A DNA stretch of 64,000 nt from VYFG01 sp965248685 (GCA_965248685.1 CBDFKC010000003.1:2728001-2792000); one strand, 5' to 3'; shown: positions 35,056 through 44,157, counted from the first letter of the stretch. The notes: generated by a model not told the origin, from the sequence alone. Translations and numbers: made by a program.

Positions 35056-35760
35056 CCTGAATTCGAATCGCGGACACCTTTCGGGGAGTTAGGAATCAAA
35101 AAATATAGGGTGCTTTTTTGTATTTTTTTGAACATATTCGAATTAAATATTGTTCTTATGAAAGACTTGCCGGTCTGGAATTCTAGTAATTGTGTATAGC
35201 AAATTAAGGCTGGCGGATACAGTACACCGCAGCTTGAAGCGTGAACAATGTCCGTTATCCGGATTGTACTTGGTGGAGCGTCTCTAGAGGTGAGTTTGTA
35301 GGCCAACGATGCCAACAGCTGAATTGAGCAACGTTCCGACTGATGGGTTTACAAACCTGACTGGCAGCACCACTCCGAAGAGACACTCGGCTTTTTATTG
35401 AATTCATTAAATTAACACGAAAGCAGCCATTGAGAAATACAGGTGCCACGAAAATTTATTGAATAAAAAAGTGAACACATAATTAAGATCCTGTTCACAT
35501 CTGCCGGTAAGCGCAAAACTAGTTTTACGTGGTCAGGCCAGAATTCCCCCGAAGGCATGCTAGCCGTTTACAGGCTCAGTGCACTGCGACTCGGCCCTCA
35601 ACATAGTTTTTATTCGGCCTTTACTCCTGGACAAGCTGACCCAGTTAGCCACCCGCCCTGGGATTTTGCGCAACCCTGAAAACTTACCAGTCTCTGTGTC
35701 TCAGCCAGGAAAACCGACGGTCTTTCCAGCATTCGCCTTCCCGCCTGAGTGGAAAACCGA
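35056..35760. other. Non-coding stretch, about 700 bases
   Basis: No frame with recognisable protein features on either strand. A weak terminator-like element lies near 35375-35396, where CCGA and TCGG bracket eight bases before CTTTTTATT. It separates the LysE/zinc-ribbon end from the convergent secreted-protein gene and may hold remains of lost genes. Confidence 0.5.
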
Positions 35761-36951
35761 TCAGCTGTCGCAAACCCCGTCAACATTCTCGTCAGTGCCC
35801 GACACAAATTCGTCCATATCACACACCATTCCCGCAGTAACAACCCCTTCGCCACTCTGATCATCGAACTCCCACTCTTCGGTCTCGCGCCAGGCCAAAC
35901 ACCTTGTGCACATTCCACCCTGCCCCATCGAATCGGCGATCATCAGCATATCCTCCAATTTGTCGACATAATCCTTCAGATATTTGACGGGTGACGGCGT
36001 CACCGCAGTCCAACACCCGGTCAGCTCGCCCATTGCCGCGTAGACAAGATCGCCTGAGGTCGGGCAGACACCGTTTATCACCGCACCGGTCCCCAGAAAT
36101 CCAACACTCGCGCCACCCATCTGCGTGATCGGTGTGGCTAGCGTTCCAGCCCCCAATATTGTGCCAATCTGATAGCCTGCCCCGATAGCAACCGCTCCTG
36201 CCGTCACGGCCATTATGTCACCGCAGGTTGTCTCTGTCCGAGCAACCAAATCATTCGCCAAATCCTGTGCGTCAGCGCATTGCTGTTGCGATAATCCCGT
36301 CGACGAACTGACTGCGATCTCAAGATCGCAACCCTCGTCGTCCGTGTCACCTGTCACTTTCAGATATTTTGCAGTCTTGCACTCAATCCGGGTTAGGTAG
36401 CTGCTAGCCCAACTGCCTGTCACCCCGTTCAGTCCGTTTTGCTGGGTCCAGGTGTAATATTCCTGAAATTGCGGCCAAATGCTGGTCTGGCGCGCAGCAA
36501 TGTCCATCTGGATGTGACTGCGCGCATAGTCGTTGTAAGACCCGCGTGTGGCGGTGATTCTACTCGCTACCTCATATCCATGAAAATACCGGTCTATCAA
36601 AAGAGATGAGACTTGCGCCGCACTCGTAGCAACGTTACCTGTCCGCGCTAAGCGCCGCTTTTTCGGTAGGACGTTGTGATAGATGAGCGTGTGATCCTCA
36701 ATCCGGGTAATCAGGTTGATCGGTAGGCCGCTCCCCTTATGCATCGAACCTGTCACCCCGACGAAACGCTGCCCTCGAGGTGTCATCTGCCTGAAATACT
36801 CCACATCGTGACATATCCTACCGAAGAAAAGCCGACCTTCCGAGCAGGGCTGTGCAATTTGGGATGTATTCAAAGTTTGGTCCTGCGCAAGGGCTGGGCC
36901 GGCCAGGACTGCAAAAAGGACACCGAGAGTGGAGCGCAAAAGACGTTTCAT
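35761..36951 (-). CDS. Unrecognised secreted protein with central glycine-rich hydrophobic segment
   Basis: A 396-residue protein with a clear signal peptide (MKRLLRSTLG..., cleavage after ALA). I recognise no family. The mature protein has about twelve cysteines spread along it, which suggests disulfides. A strongly hydrophobic, Gly/Ala-rich stretch of about 45 residues (from AVTAGAVAIGAG to FLGTGAVI, roughly 248-292) has glycine spacing like a glycine zipper. An acidic C-terminal tail contains DDQSGEGV and ends VDGVCDS. Higher GC than its flanks and long empty regions on both sides suggest transfer. A pore-forming or membrane-inserting role is possible but only inferred. Confidence 0.6.
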   Translation of the reverse strand: MKRLLRSTLGVLFAVLAGPALAQDQTLNTSQIAQPCSEGRLFFGRICHDVEYFRQMTPRGQRFVGVTGSMHKGSGLPINLITRIEDHTLIYHNVLPKKRRLARTGNVATSAAQVSSLLIDRYFHGYEVASRITATRGSYNDYARSHIQMDIAARQTSIWPQFQEYYTWTQQNGLNGVTGSWASSYLTRIECKTAKYLKVTGDTDDEGCDLEIAVSSSTGLSQQQCADAQDLANDLVARTETTCGDIMAVTAGAVAIGAGYQIGTILGAGTLATPITQMGGASVGFLGTGAVINGVCPTSGDLVYAAMGELTGCWTAVTPSPVKYLKDYVDKLEDMLMIADSMGQGGMCTRCLAWRETEEWEFDDQSGEGVVTAGMVCDMDEFVSGTDENVDGVCDS

Positions 36952-37559
36952 AAAAATTCCCCTTGAAAATCCGCCGATATTGCTGCATTTTTAGCACTTT
37001 GACCAGCTCGGCGCTGACAGTCGGGTCGCCCTCCACTCCACTTCCCTGTCAAGGAAGAACCCCAAATGCTCCGACGCTAGACGGCAGTGATGACAGGTGA
37101 GGCGTTTGCGCTTTTTCGGGCTTCATCACTGCTTCGCAGTAAATATGGGACTGCATGGATGCGGAGTTATTGACCATGTGTGCGAGAGAGATCAACGAGT
37201 AAACTTCCAATTCCCCGTTCTCGTTCTAATCTACTACTTGGATATTTTAATGTGTGGCTACGGATCACTAGCTTCCTCTGGTGCCTGCGCTAGGCAAGGG
37301 TAGCAACGTCAATTAGTTATGAACGTATGGGTTCAATGACACTGCTATCAAGTAAATACAAAGAATTGAGGTAGAAGCCCCGATAACGGAAAAGGGTAAG
37401 GAAGCGACCGTTGACCGTATTTTTCAGTGTAGGAAAAATATCAAGGCAATCCACACGGTGCGTTACTTTTTCATCGGTCACTAACATACTCGTTGCGGTC
37501 CTTTACTTACGGTGCTTTTCGTGTTTCTCTGTTCTGATAGGCTCGATGGGAGACTCACA
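36952..37559. other. Non-coding stretch, about 600 bases
   Basis: No supported gene on either strand. It lies between the divergent secreted-protein gene and the cupin gene, so promoters for both must lie here, but none is distinctive. Confidence 0.5.
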
Positions 37560-38087
37560 ATGACAAAACCTGTAATCAACGTTGCGGATGCAAAAACACA
37601 CACAGATGCAAGCGGCGAGCACTTCGGATATTCAAAGACCGAATTGGCGAGCGCCTTGGGTGCCACGGCTATCGGCGCAAATCTCACGCGTATACTGCCA
37701 GGTAAGGCCGCGTTTCCCATCCACCATCACTACGGTAACGAAGAGCACTTCTTTGTTATTAGCGGGTCAGGCATTTTGCGTACCAGCCATGAGATGCACG
37801 ATATTAGACAGAACGACTATATCGTAAGCCTGCCAGGTGGCCCAGATCACGCCCATCAACTCATTAACACTGGCCGCGACGAACTCGTTTTTCTTGCAGT
37901 GTCGACTCGAATTTTCCCCGAAGTAGTTGGATATCCTGATTCCGGGAAAACCGGTGTTCGTGCCAACTCCCTTGATGAAGAATCATCTCGGTTTCTCGTG
38001 TCTGACTCTTCTCGTAACGCAATGGATTACTGGGATGGTGAAGATGGAAAACAAGTGTCGGTAATCGTATCGCAACGACAAATCTAA
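37560..38087 (+). CDS. Cupin-domain protein
   Basis: A ~175-residue cytoplasmic cupin. The metal-binding motif is HHHYGNEEHFFVISGSGIL, and the later His is in PGGPDHAHQLIN. The C-terminal extension (VSTRIFPEVVGYPDSGKTGV) is found in sugar-isomerase-like or oxygenase-like cupins. Start is the ATG at 37560. No specific function can be given. First of a run of single genes on the plus strand separated by related intergenic sequence. Confidence 0.75.
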   Translation: MTKPVINVADAKTHTDASGEHFGYSKTELASALGATAIGANLTRILPGKAAFPIHHHYGNEEHFFVISGSGILRTSHEMHDIRQNDYIVSLPGGPDHAHQLINTGRDELVFLAVSTRIFPEVVGYPDSGKTGVRANSLDEESSRFLVSDSSRNAMDYWDGEDGKQVSVIVSQRQI

Positions 38088-38121
38088 TCGCCTCGGTGAA
38101 CTTCGATTAGTGACCCCTGTT

Positions 38122-38137
38122 GGCAACTTTCTGCCGG
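38122..38137 (+). repeat. Intergenic repeat copy A
   Basis: GGCAACTTTCTGCCGG, identical to the copy at 39528-39543. The two exact 16-mers flank the enolase-superfamily gene. The first part (GGCAACTTT) is shared with two further intergenic copies at about 40007 and 42474. Confidence 0.7.
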
Positions 38138-38325
38138 TTGTCTTTACAAATTCGACCGGCGGCACCAAGGCAGTCATAGGTGAATTAAGGAAAACAACGC
38201 GAGGTGCTGCATTGCATTTGGCGGAACCCGCCCAGTTTCGGATTCCCGGATTTATACCTAGCATTAAATTCTCCTCGTTTTTTTATCCCAGTTTCTTGTC
38301 AATTCAAAGTGTAGAAAATCATCAC

Positions 38326-38356
38326 TTGACTTAAAGTTTGGTTTAACTTTTACAAT
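38326..38356 (+). promoter_or_regulatory. SoxR/MerR-type promoter candidate before the enolase-superfamily gene
   Basis: TTGACT (38326-38331) and TACAAT (38351-38356) are separated by exactly 19 bases, the over-long spacer of MerR-family-activated promoters. The spacer holds a dyad AAAGTT-N6-AACTTT and agrees at 14 of 19 positions with the SoxR-site spacer at 53310-53328. The -10 is 30 bases before the ATG. I infer control by SoxR or a close relative. Confidence 0.5.
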
Positions 38357-38386
38357 TCCTGTATCGTTTCAAAAATTGAGAAAGTT

Positions 38387-39493
38387 ATGAAGATCACTAA
38401 AATTAGTGTTTTTAAGAAATCCGTACCTTACATATCGGGAAAACTTGAGGTAGGAGACCGCTCTACAGATCGCGGACAACTCTCGGATGATCTTTTCAAC
38501 AGCACAGTCGTGGTTATTGACACGGACGCTGGAATCAGTGGATGCGGCGAGTCATGCCCCTGGGGGAACAGTAATCTTGGAGGACTCCCTGCCATGGAAG
38601 GACTCGCCAAGGCTTTGTTGGGTACCGACCCGCGTCAACTCAACAAAATCGAACAGGTTATGGATTCGACTATCGAAGGTCACACCTACGCAAAGGGTCC
38701 CGTCGACGTTGCCTGCTGGGACATCTTCGGTAAAAGTGCCGGAGTACCTGTTTACATGCTGCTGGGTGGAAAATTGTGCGATGGAGCTCCACTGTATCGT
38801 TGTGTCATGGAGCAGACGCAGGAGAAAATACTGACCGAGATCGAGGAGTACAGAGCCACTGGTTACAAATACTTTAAGCTCAGGGTTGGCATTAACCCAG
38901 AAAGCGACATTGAGCTTATCCGCACGGCAGCAAGCGCCGCCAAACCCGGGGAGTTCGTGTATGCCGATGCAAACGGTAGGTGGACTCTTCATGATGCATT
39001 GCAAGTGGTGAGAGCTGTTAACGATCTTAATGTCATGATCGAACAACCATGCCTCACCTACGAAGAATGTTTATATGTGCGTGCACGCACGAACTTATCG
39101 ATGAAGCTCGACGAATCAGTGACCGATCTATCAATGGCAGAGCGAATGACACAAGACCTGATCGCTGACGTTGCCTGTGTGAAGATATCGCGACTTGGTG
39201 GATTAACGAAAGCTCGTCGAATCCGAGACTACTTTGTCTATCACGGGATAAAAGTAGTCTGTGAAGACATGTGGGGCGCCGAGATTGTATCTGCGGCAGT
39301 GTCACATTTTGCAGCTTCCACACCTGCGGAGCTTTTGTTCAATACTGCAGACTTGCATACGTATAATGCAGAGTCAACCGGTACACCAGCACCACCAACA
39401 TCAGATGGAAGATTGTATTGTAACGATACACCTGGACTTGGTGTAGAACCCGACTTCGAGAGTCTTGGAGACCCGGTGGCTATCTATGAGTGA
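38387..39493 (+). CDS. Enolase-superfamily (MLE/MR-type) dehydratase or epimerase
   Basis: A 368-residue member of the mandelate racemase/muconate lactonising enzyme group. Barrel residues are visible: FKLRVG at the end of strand 2 (K-x-R in place of K-x-K), YADANGRW, IEQPCLTYEEC and LDESVTD as the three metal ligands, and VKISRLGGLTKA as the strand-6 Lys. The set fits the hydroxyproline-betaine epimerase / cis-3-hydroxyproline dehydratase neighbourhood. It therefore acts on a carboxylate or amino acid with a proton to abstract. No catabolic partners adjoin it. A MerR-type promoter is seen upstream. Confidence 0.8.
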   Translation: MKITKISVFKKSVPYISGKLEVGDRSTDRGQLSDDLFNSTVVVIDTDAGISGCGESCPWGNSNLGGLPAMEGLAKALLGTDPRQLNKIEQVMDSTIEGHTYAKGPVDVACWDIFGKSAGVPVYMLLGGKLCDGAPLYRCVMEQTQEKILTEIEEYRATGYKYFKLRVGINPESDIELIRTAASAAKPGEFVYADANGRWTLHDALQVVRAVNDLNVMIEQPCLTYEECLYVRARTNLSMKLDESVTDLSMAERMTQDLIADVACVKISRLGGLTKARRIRDYFVYHGIKVVCEDMWGAEIVSAAVSHFAASTPAELLFNTADLHTYNAESTGTPAPPTSDGRLYCNDTPGLGVEPDFESLGDPVAIYE

Positions 39494-39527
39494 AATGCAA
39501 TAGCTCAATAGTCGACTGTCTCAAAAG

Positions 39528-39543
39528 GGCAACTTTCTGCCGG
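39528..39543 (+). repeat. Intergenic repeat copy B
   Basis: GGCAACTTTCTGCCGG, an exact copy of 38122-38137, preceded by AGTCGACT and a short A-rich spacer as in copy C. It lies between the enolase-superfamily gene and the small membrane-protein gene. Confidence 0.7.
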
Positions 39544-39594
39544 GCGAACGTATTTTTCAACCATAACGTCGGTGAATAAAACTGTTAGATACAG

Positions 39595-39915
39595 GTGACT
39601 AGTACAGACAAAACTAAGGGGTATATCGCAATAATTCTTGCGATATTGAGCGGCTGGAATATTGCTGTTTTTAGTGCCTTTACGATAGCTGTTATTTCTG
39701 CTTCGCTATTTGCTAGTTTGGGATTAACTTCTGGAATGGGCGGAATGTATATGATTAGCATTTTGATTGCTTCTCTTGGAATAGGAATTATTCTTGGACG
39801 ATATTTGTACCCCAGATTTCTGAGTAAGAATCCAAAGTCTCAATATACTTGGTTGGCTATTCTAGTCGTTACGACAATAGTGTTATTCCCAAAGCCATTT
39901 ACATATATTGTGTGA
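39595..39915 (+). CDS. Small membrane protein of unknown function
   Basis: A 106-residue protein with three hydrophobic segments (about 9-38, 46-69 and 84-104) and a short basic loop (RYLYPRFLSKNPKS). No family recognised. GTG start at 39595 without a convincing ribosome-binding site, so the call rests on the uninterrupted hydrophobic pattern and on its place between repeat copies B and C. Confidence 0.5.
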   Translation: MTSTDKTKGYIAIILAILSGWNIAVFSAFTIAVISASLFASLGLTSGMGGMYMISILIASLGIGIILGRYLYPRFLSKNPKSQYTWLAILVVTTIVLFPKPFTYIV

Positions 39916-39970
39916 AAAATCTTGAAAAAGCATCATACATGCGACAGAAGTCACACCGCTGCTTTGCTAT

Positions 39971-40020
39971 GAGCGCTTAGTCGAAAGTTACCGACTAGCT
40001 AAAATGGGCAACTTTGAATC
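39971..40020 (+). repeat. Intergenic repeat copy C
   Basis: Contains AGTCG-AAAGTTAC-CGACT, a 5-bp stem, then AGCTAAAATGGGCAACTTT. Copy D at 42441-42490 is about 70% identical over 45 bases and keeps the stem with a changed pair. Copies A and B share the GGCAACTTT end. Confidence 0.6.
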
Positions 40021-40152
40021 ATAGCCATTGAATTGAAATCGACTCATCAGATTGAGTAATGTGTTTCGTCTGCTCTACGGCTCTTGTATACTCAGACTGT
40101 GTGAAAACGTCCAAAATGTTATAATAACTCCGTTGATAAATAGGAGTAAACA

Positions 40153-41589
40153 ATGAGCCGTTTTATTGAAGGCGACCATCGCCATCAAACAACACTATTC
40201 CCAGAATCACTGGACGATTATATTGGTGAAAACAACTCAGTTCGTGTCGTAGAAGCATTCGTTGAAGAACTCAAAATGCACGAGTTGGGTTTTTCAAAGG
40301 CGCAAGCCAAGGCGACCGGACGTCCTGGCTATCATCCCAGGACTTTACTGAAGCTTTACATTTATGGCTATCTGAATCAAATTCAATCGAGTCGACGGTT
40401 AGAACGGGAATCCCATCGCAACGTAGAGTTGATGTGGCTCACTCAACGACTTGCCCCGGATTTCAAAACAATTGCTGACTTTCGTAAAGACAATGGAGAG
40501 GCGATAAAGTCAGTCTGCCGAGAGTTTGTATTAATCTGTCGCAAGCTGAATATGTTCACAGATCAATTGATTGCTATAGATGGAAGTCGATTTAAGGCAG
40601 TTAATAATCGAGATCGTAATTATACGAAGGCAAAGGTTGAGCGCCGAATCAAAGCAATCGATAAGAGCCTTGATAGATATCTCAGTCAGCTAGAGAGTTT
40701 TGACCGTCAAGATCAAGATATTCCAGAAATCAAGATTGAACATATCAACAAACAAATTGATGCGTTAAAAAATCAGATGAAGGAGGTTAAGAAAATTGAA
40801 GCCAGTCTTGATGACGCGCCGGATAAGCAAATATCGCTCACTGATCCAGATGCAAGAGCGATGTCAACGAATGCGCGTAGCTCTGGTACGGTAGGATATA
40901 ACGTGCAAACTGCGGTGGATACTAAACATCATTTGATTGTAGACCACGAAGTATCCATGGAAATGGGAGATCGAAGATTACTGACGAAAATGGCGACGAA
41001 AGCAAGAGAATCGACAGGTATCGAAACACTCGAAGTGATTGCAGATCGCGGTTACTTTAAAATGGAAGAAATTAAATCTACGGTCGACGAAGGCATAACA
41101 CCTTATGTTCCGAAACCATTGACATCAAGCAATCGAAAGAAAGGTTTATTTGATCGCCGAGATTTTATTTACATAGAAGTTGATGACGAATATCAATGTC
41201 CGGCAGGTGAGCGGTTGCAAAGGCGAACCAAGACAATGGAAGCGAATAAGTTGATGGTTAAATATTGGAGCAAAGAGTGTGGCACGTGCAAGCTAAAGGA
41301 AAAGTGCACGACGGGGAAAGAGCGGCGTGTATCCCGTTGGGAACATGGCAAGGTTATTGAAACACACGAGCAACGAATGAATGAAAACCCGACGATGATG
41401 CAGCTGAGAAAGCAAACGGTGGAACATCCTTTCGGCACGATCAAATCATGGATGGGAATGTCGCACTTTAAGATGAAGAGACTAAAAAATGTAGGAACGG
41501 AAATGTCGTTACATGTATTGGCTTACAATATCACCAGAATGATCAATATAATTGGTATAAAGCCCTTAATGTCAGCGATAAGGGCTTAA
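40153..41589 (+). CDS. IS1182-family DDE transposase
   Basis: A 478-residue transposase of the IS1182 (IS5-related) type. The N-terminal helix-turn-helix region has GRPGYHPRTLLKLYIYGYLNQIQSSRRLERE, with APDFKTIADFRKDN after it. The DDE residues are the Asp in LIAIDGSRFKAVN, the Asp in VIADRGYF and the Glu in TVEHPFGTIKSWMG. A four-cysteine insert (CPAGE...CGTCKLKEKC) is typical of the family. The frame is unbroken. A 9-bp stem at 41560-41568/41579-41587 overlaps its 3' end. Confidence 0.95.
   Translation: MSRFIEGDHRHQTTLFPESLDDYIGENNSVRVVEAFVEELKMHELGFSKAQAKATGRPGYHPRTLLKLYIYGYLNQIQSSRRLERESHRNVELMWLTQRLAPDFKTIADFRKDNGEAIKSVCREFVLICRKLNMFTDQLIAIDGSRFKAVNNRDRNYTKAKVERRIKAIDKSLDRYLSQLESFDRQDQDIPEIKIEHINKQIDALKNQMKEVKKIEASLDDAPDKQISLTDPDARAMSTNARSSGTVGYNVQTAVDTKHHLIVDHEVSMEMGDRRLLTKMATKARESTGIETLEVIADRGYFKMEEIKSTVDEGITPYVPKPLTSSNRKKGLFDRRDFIYIEVDDEYQCPAGERLQRRTKTMEANKLMVKYWSKECGTCKLKEKCTTGKERRVSRWEHGKVIETHEQRMNENPTMMQLRKQTVEHPFGTIKSWMGMSHFKMKRLKNVGTEMSLHVLAYNITRMINIIGIKPLMSAIRA
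41560..41587 (+). terminator. Stem-loop at the transposase 3' end
   Basis: AAGCCCTTA (41560-41568) pairs perfectly with TAAGGGCTT (41579-41587) around ten bases. It covers the last transposase codons up to the stop. No T-run follows, so termination or translation damping is inferred only. Confidence 0.4.
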
Positions 41590-41813
41590 CAAAGCTCATC
41601 GTCAAAAACAAAATGGGAGATTAAGGTGGAAAATATGAAGGTGATAAATTAGCATCCAAAATTACCGCGCATATGGATTGTGGTTTTCACACAGTCTGTA
41701 CTCACTCCTGTCATTCGACGGTTGCTCGTACGCTGGTCGATTCGCATATTTACGTAATAATGCGGAATCGGTCTAATACAAGTTAAGTGTCTTCGCCGTA
41801 CTGAAAAGATTCC

Positions 41814-42386
41814 ATGATGAAAAACAGTTTAAAAAAGTTATCCCCACGAGGTTGGGAACTGGTAATTGTGCTGATAACCATGCTCGGCACAGCAATAACT
41901 ATTTACTTTCGCACCATTTCTATAGAAGAACAAAAAGTTCTCTTTGAGCAGCGCAAATTTGCGTATGCTGAATTTTTTGAAGGCACCGCGAAAAAATGGC
42001 AAGCTCATCAGCTGCGCAACAAAGAAACGGAACTGCGTGAAGAAGAAAAAGGAAAAAGAGTTAACGATAAAGATTTGGCGGACGAATTGGAAAAAAGAGC
42101 CGATCAGCTGTCTGAAAAAGCCAAAGAACTTCTTTCAAGCTACGACCTACTGTGGTCTCAGGCTCGCCTAAAAATCGCTGTGCTCGCCGATGCTACTGTG
42201 GTGAGCTCGCTCGCACGTTATTTCGAAATACCAGAGTTTGAAAAGCGCAAATGTAACGGTAGTTATGAGAGGTTTACTAAGGATGTGGCTATTTATCAAG
42301 CAATACGACACGAATCAAAGGCAGAAGGCGATGTCGGGCTCAAGGATATGACCCTCGTTATGTTTGACTGTATATTGGATAAATGA
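41814..42386 (+). CDS. Membrane-anchored coiled-coil protein of unknown function
   Basis: A 190-residue protein. One membrane segment (about 14-33, ELVIVLITMLGTAITIYF) is followed by a charged helical stretch (about 40-110) rich in Glu, Lys and Arg with coiled-coil spacing. The C-terminal part is globular (WSQARLKIAVLADATVVSSLARYF...). No family recognised. Such short N-anchored proteins occur in accessory and defence regions, but nothing here shows that. AT-rich. Located just right of the IS and left of repeat copy D. Confidence 0.6.
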   Translation: MMKNSLKKLSPRGWELVIVLITMLGTAITIYFRTISIEEQKVLFEQRKFAYAEFFEGTAKKWQAHQLRNKETELREEEKGKRVNDKDLADELEKRADQLSEKAKELLSSYDLLWSQARLKIAVLADATVVSSLARYFEIPEFEKRKCNGSYERFTKDVAIYQAIRHESKAEGDVGLKDMTLVMFDCILDK

Positions 42387-42723
42387 GCCATCATTTCCAC
42401 ATGCATCCAACAAGCCAATGTATTCGACCGCTAACGTATCGGCTGATCGAAGCATTACCGATTGGCTGAAATGGGCAATTTTGTGACCAGAGGATTACTT
42501 CTGCGGCCGACAAAACCAAGCTCAATTATGTCATTTGACTAGCTATAGCAGTGCTCTGCAAAACAAGAATAATGGTCATTCGATTAGATCTACACAACCC
42601 GCTTACATATCCTGCAGCGTGGCATGATTTAAGAAGGGTTGTCGGCGAGTTGGCTGCGAGCATTACAAACCTTATGGTGGTTACAATCCCAATTAAACAA
42701 ATTTACTAAAAAAAGATTCACTA
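42387..42723. other. Intergenic stretch with repeat copy D
   Basis: About 340 bases without a gene. Copy D (42441-42490) has GATCG-AAGCATTAC-CGATT and GAAATGGGCAATTTT, homologous to copy C. Nothing else was recognised. Confidence 0.55.
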
Positions 42724-43362
42724 ATGACAATTTTTCACTGCATTGTGATCGAAAAAACCGAAGGAGCGCATTGGGAACCTCAGCTGGGTCAGATTGATAT
42801 GGAAAGTGTCGACTACAAACGCCAACCATTAACCGAAAAGGTTTCGCAGTGTATTGTTGATTCAGGTGGCATAAAATGCGGGGTAGTTCGTGGAGGTTTG
42901 TTTGGGTTGGCGACTAATCAGATCTGGGTTTTTACCGCATGGAAGGATTCTATTGGTATTGATCGATATGTCCAGGCGGTTAAGGATACAACAGACTATC
43001 GAATCGTTAGCCAGCAGCAGTTTTCTTCAACCGTTCGACCGAATGGCCCGGAAATAATCGACCGTAAAGGAATATACGTAATTCGCCACATCAATATGCT
43101 TGCCAGTGATATCGATGAATACACTGCATTGTGCCTTGAAACATGGCCACGATTTGAAGCAAGTTCAGCCTCACGTTGCTATGGTGTGTTTCGACCTGTA
43201 AATACGGAATCAGTCATAACATTGCTTATGTTGACATGGTATAGAACTTTCGACGATTGGGAGAAAAGCCGTCAGCTAGATCCAGCTGATCTTGCTAAAT
43301 GGGCGAGGCGCTCGGAAATGGAACTGTCACATTGGGCCGAGGTTGGTCGTTTAGATCTTTAG
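42724..43362 (+). CDS. Uncharacterised protein, possible dimeric alpha/beta-barrel type
   Basis: A 212-residue soluble protein. Two similar halves each seem to have strand-helix-strand patterns (IWVFTAWKDSIGIDRYVQAVKD and LLMLTWYRTFDDWEKSRQL), like NIPSNAP/ABM-type dimeric barrel proteins. I cannot assign it to a family with certainty. ATG start at 42724. Last of the single plus-strand genes in this stretch. Confidence 0.45.
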   Translation: MTIFHCIVIEKTEGAHWEPQLGQIDMESVDYKRQPLTEKVSQCIVDSGGIKCGVVRGGLFGLATNQIWVFTAWKDSIGIDRYVQAVKDTTDYRIVSQQQFSSTVRPNGPEIIDRKGIYVIRHINMLASDIDEYTALCLETWPRFEASSASRCYGVFRPVNTESVITLLMLTWYRTFDDWEKSRQLDPADLAKWARRSEMELSHWAEVGRLDL

Positions 43363-43542
43363 CAGGTAAAAATTGAGATATGACTCTGAGAACTATACCG
43401 TTAGTGTATGATTTTTATGATCCCTACGAATAGACCTGCACAATTCGATGGATAGTAATGGACAAACTTAGTGGGGACCAAATTTATAAGTGCAATCCGA
43501 ACGATAGAATGGCATACACCTGGGAGCAATAAATTCTGGAAA

Positions 43543-44157
43543 CTACCGGATGGTGATTTCAACACGCCGATTGGACGGTTCAGATACTTCATCTTCGGTT
43601 TGAACCATCAAATCCCGTTCTCCCCTTCCGGCAATTCGGATAGTAGACGGATCCAGACCTTTCTCTCGCAGCAGGTCGGCGAGCATATCGCGAATACTGG
43701 ATGCGCGCTGGATTGATAGCGCGTCGTTGTCTGCTTCGCTACCCAGGGTGTCGGTGTGCCCGGTAATCTCGATCTGGACCGCCTCCCGTTGATCTACAAT
43801 CTTGAATAACTCCTCCAATACGATAGTGGATGCGGGGTCAATTTCTATGGTGTCGTTTAAAAAACGAATTTGCAGGAACACTGGGGCAGGTGGCAATGCA
43901 CTTAACACCGCACCAAAAATTTCATCAACTTCCTGTTTCTCAATTCCTTCAAGGGTCATCCCACCTTTACTGTTTACGGTTACAGATTGCCAGGGTTGAT
44001 CGAGGCGCGTGGATTCTTCGTTAGTGGTTACCAGAACTGCGCCGGTATCTTGGGCCTCCTGGGGTAACAAAACCACGCGACCAACCTCCTGACTTGCGCA
44101 TCCACTGATCAACGCGATCAGCAATACTAGCGGGATCGTATAGCCGGCAGGGGACAA
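43543..44157 (-). CDS. OmpA-family outer-membrane lipoprotein
   Basis: A 204-residue lipoprotein. The signal ends in a lipobox LISGC (Cys at about 20), and the C-terminal OmpA-like peptidoglycan-binding domain (about 95-204) has ITGHTDTLGSEADNDALSIQRA and EPSNRRVEITIR. The only usable start is a TTG at 44157, since a TAA lies in frame two codons upstream and AGGAATA sits before it. It starts 35 bases after the FecR gene and is co-transcribed with it. Confidence 0.85.
   Translation of the reverse strand: MSPAGYTIPLVLLIALISGCASQEVGRVVLLPQEAQDTGAVLVTTNEESTRLDQPWQSVTVNSKGGMTLEGIEKQEVDEIFGAVLSALPPAPVFLQIRFLNDTIEIDPASTIVLEELFKIVDQREAVQIEITGHTDTLGSEADNDALSIQRASSIRDMLADLLREKGLDPSTIRIAGRGERDLMVQTEDEVSEPSNRRVEITIR

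Larger units (their letters stand above)
40093..41698 (+). mobile_element. Complete IS1182-like insertion sequence
   Basis: 1606 bp bounded by perfect 16-bp inverted repeats: CAGACTGTGTGAAAAC at 40093-40108 and its complement at 41683-41698. A 4-bp direct repeat, TACT, flanks it at 40089-40092 and 41699-41702, as expected of a target duplication. It carries one intact transposase gene, so it is a recent and possibly active insertion. It landed in an intergenic region next to repeat copy C. Confidence 0.93.

Noticed and set aside
35060..35095. tRNA-like T-loop sequence (ATTCGAATCGCGG)
   Set aside because: The flanking bases do not pair as a T-arm and no anticodon or acceptor stem can be drawn around it.
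35579..35860. 93-codon plus-strand frame overlapping the secreted-protein 3' end
   Set aside because: Low-complexity, Pro/Thr-rich and partly antisense to a gene with a clear signal peptide; no support for translation.
39580..41790. GTTRRRY motifs (GTTAGAT before 39595, GTTAAGT near 41781) as integron attC ends
   Set aside because: No matching complementary RYYYAAC core was found at the other end of either intergenic region, and no integrase gene is present.
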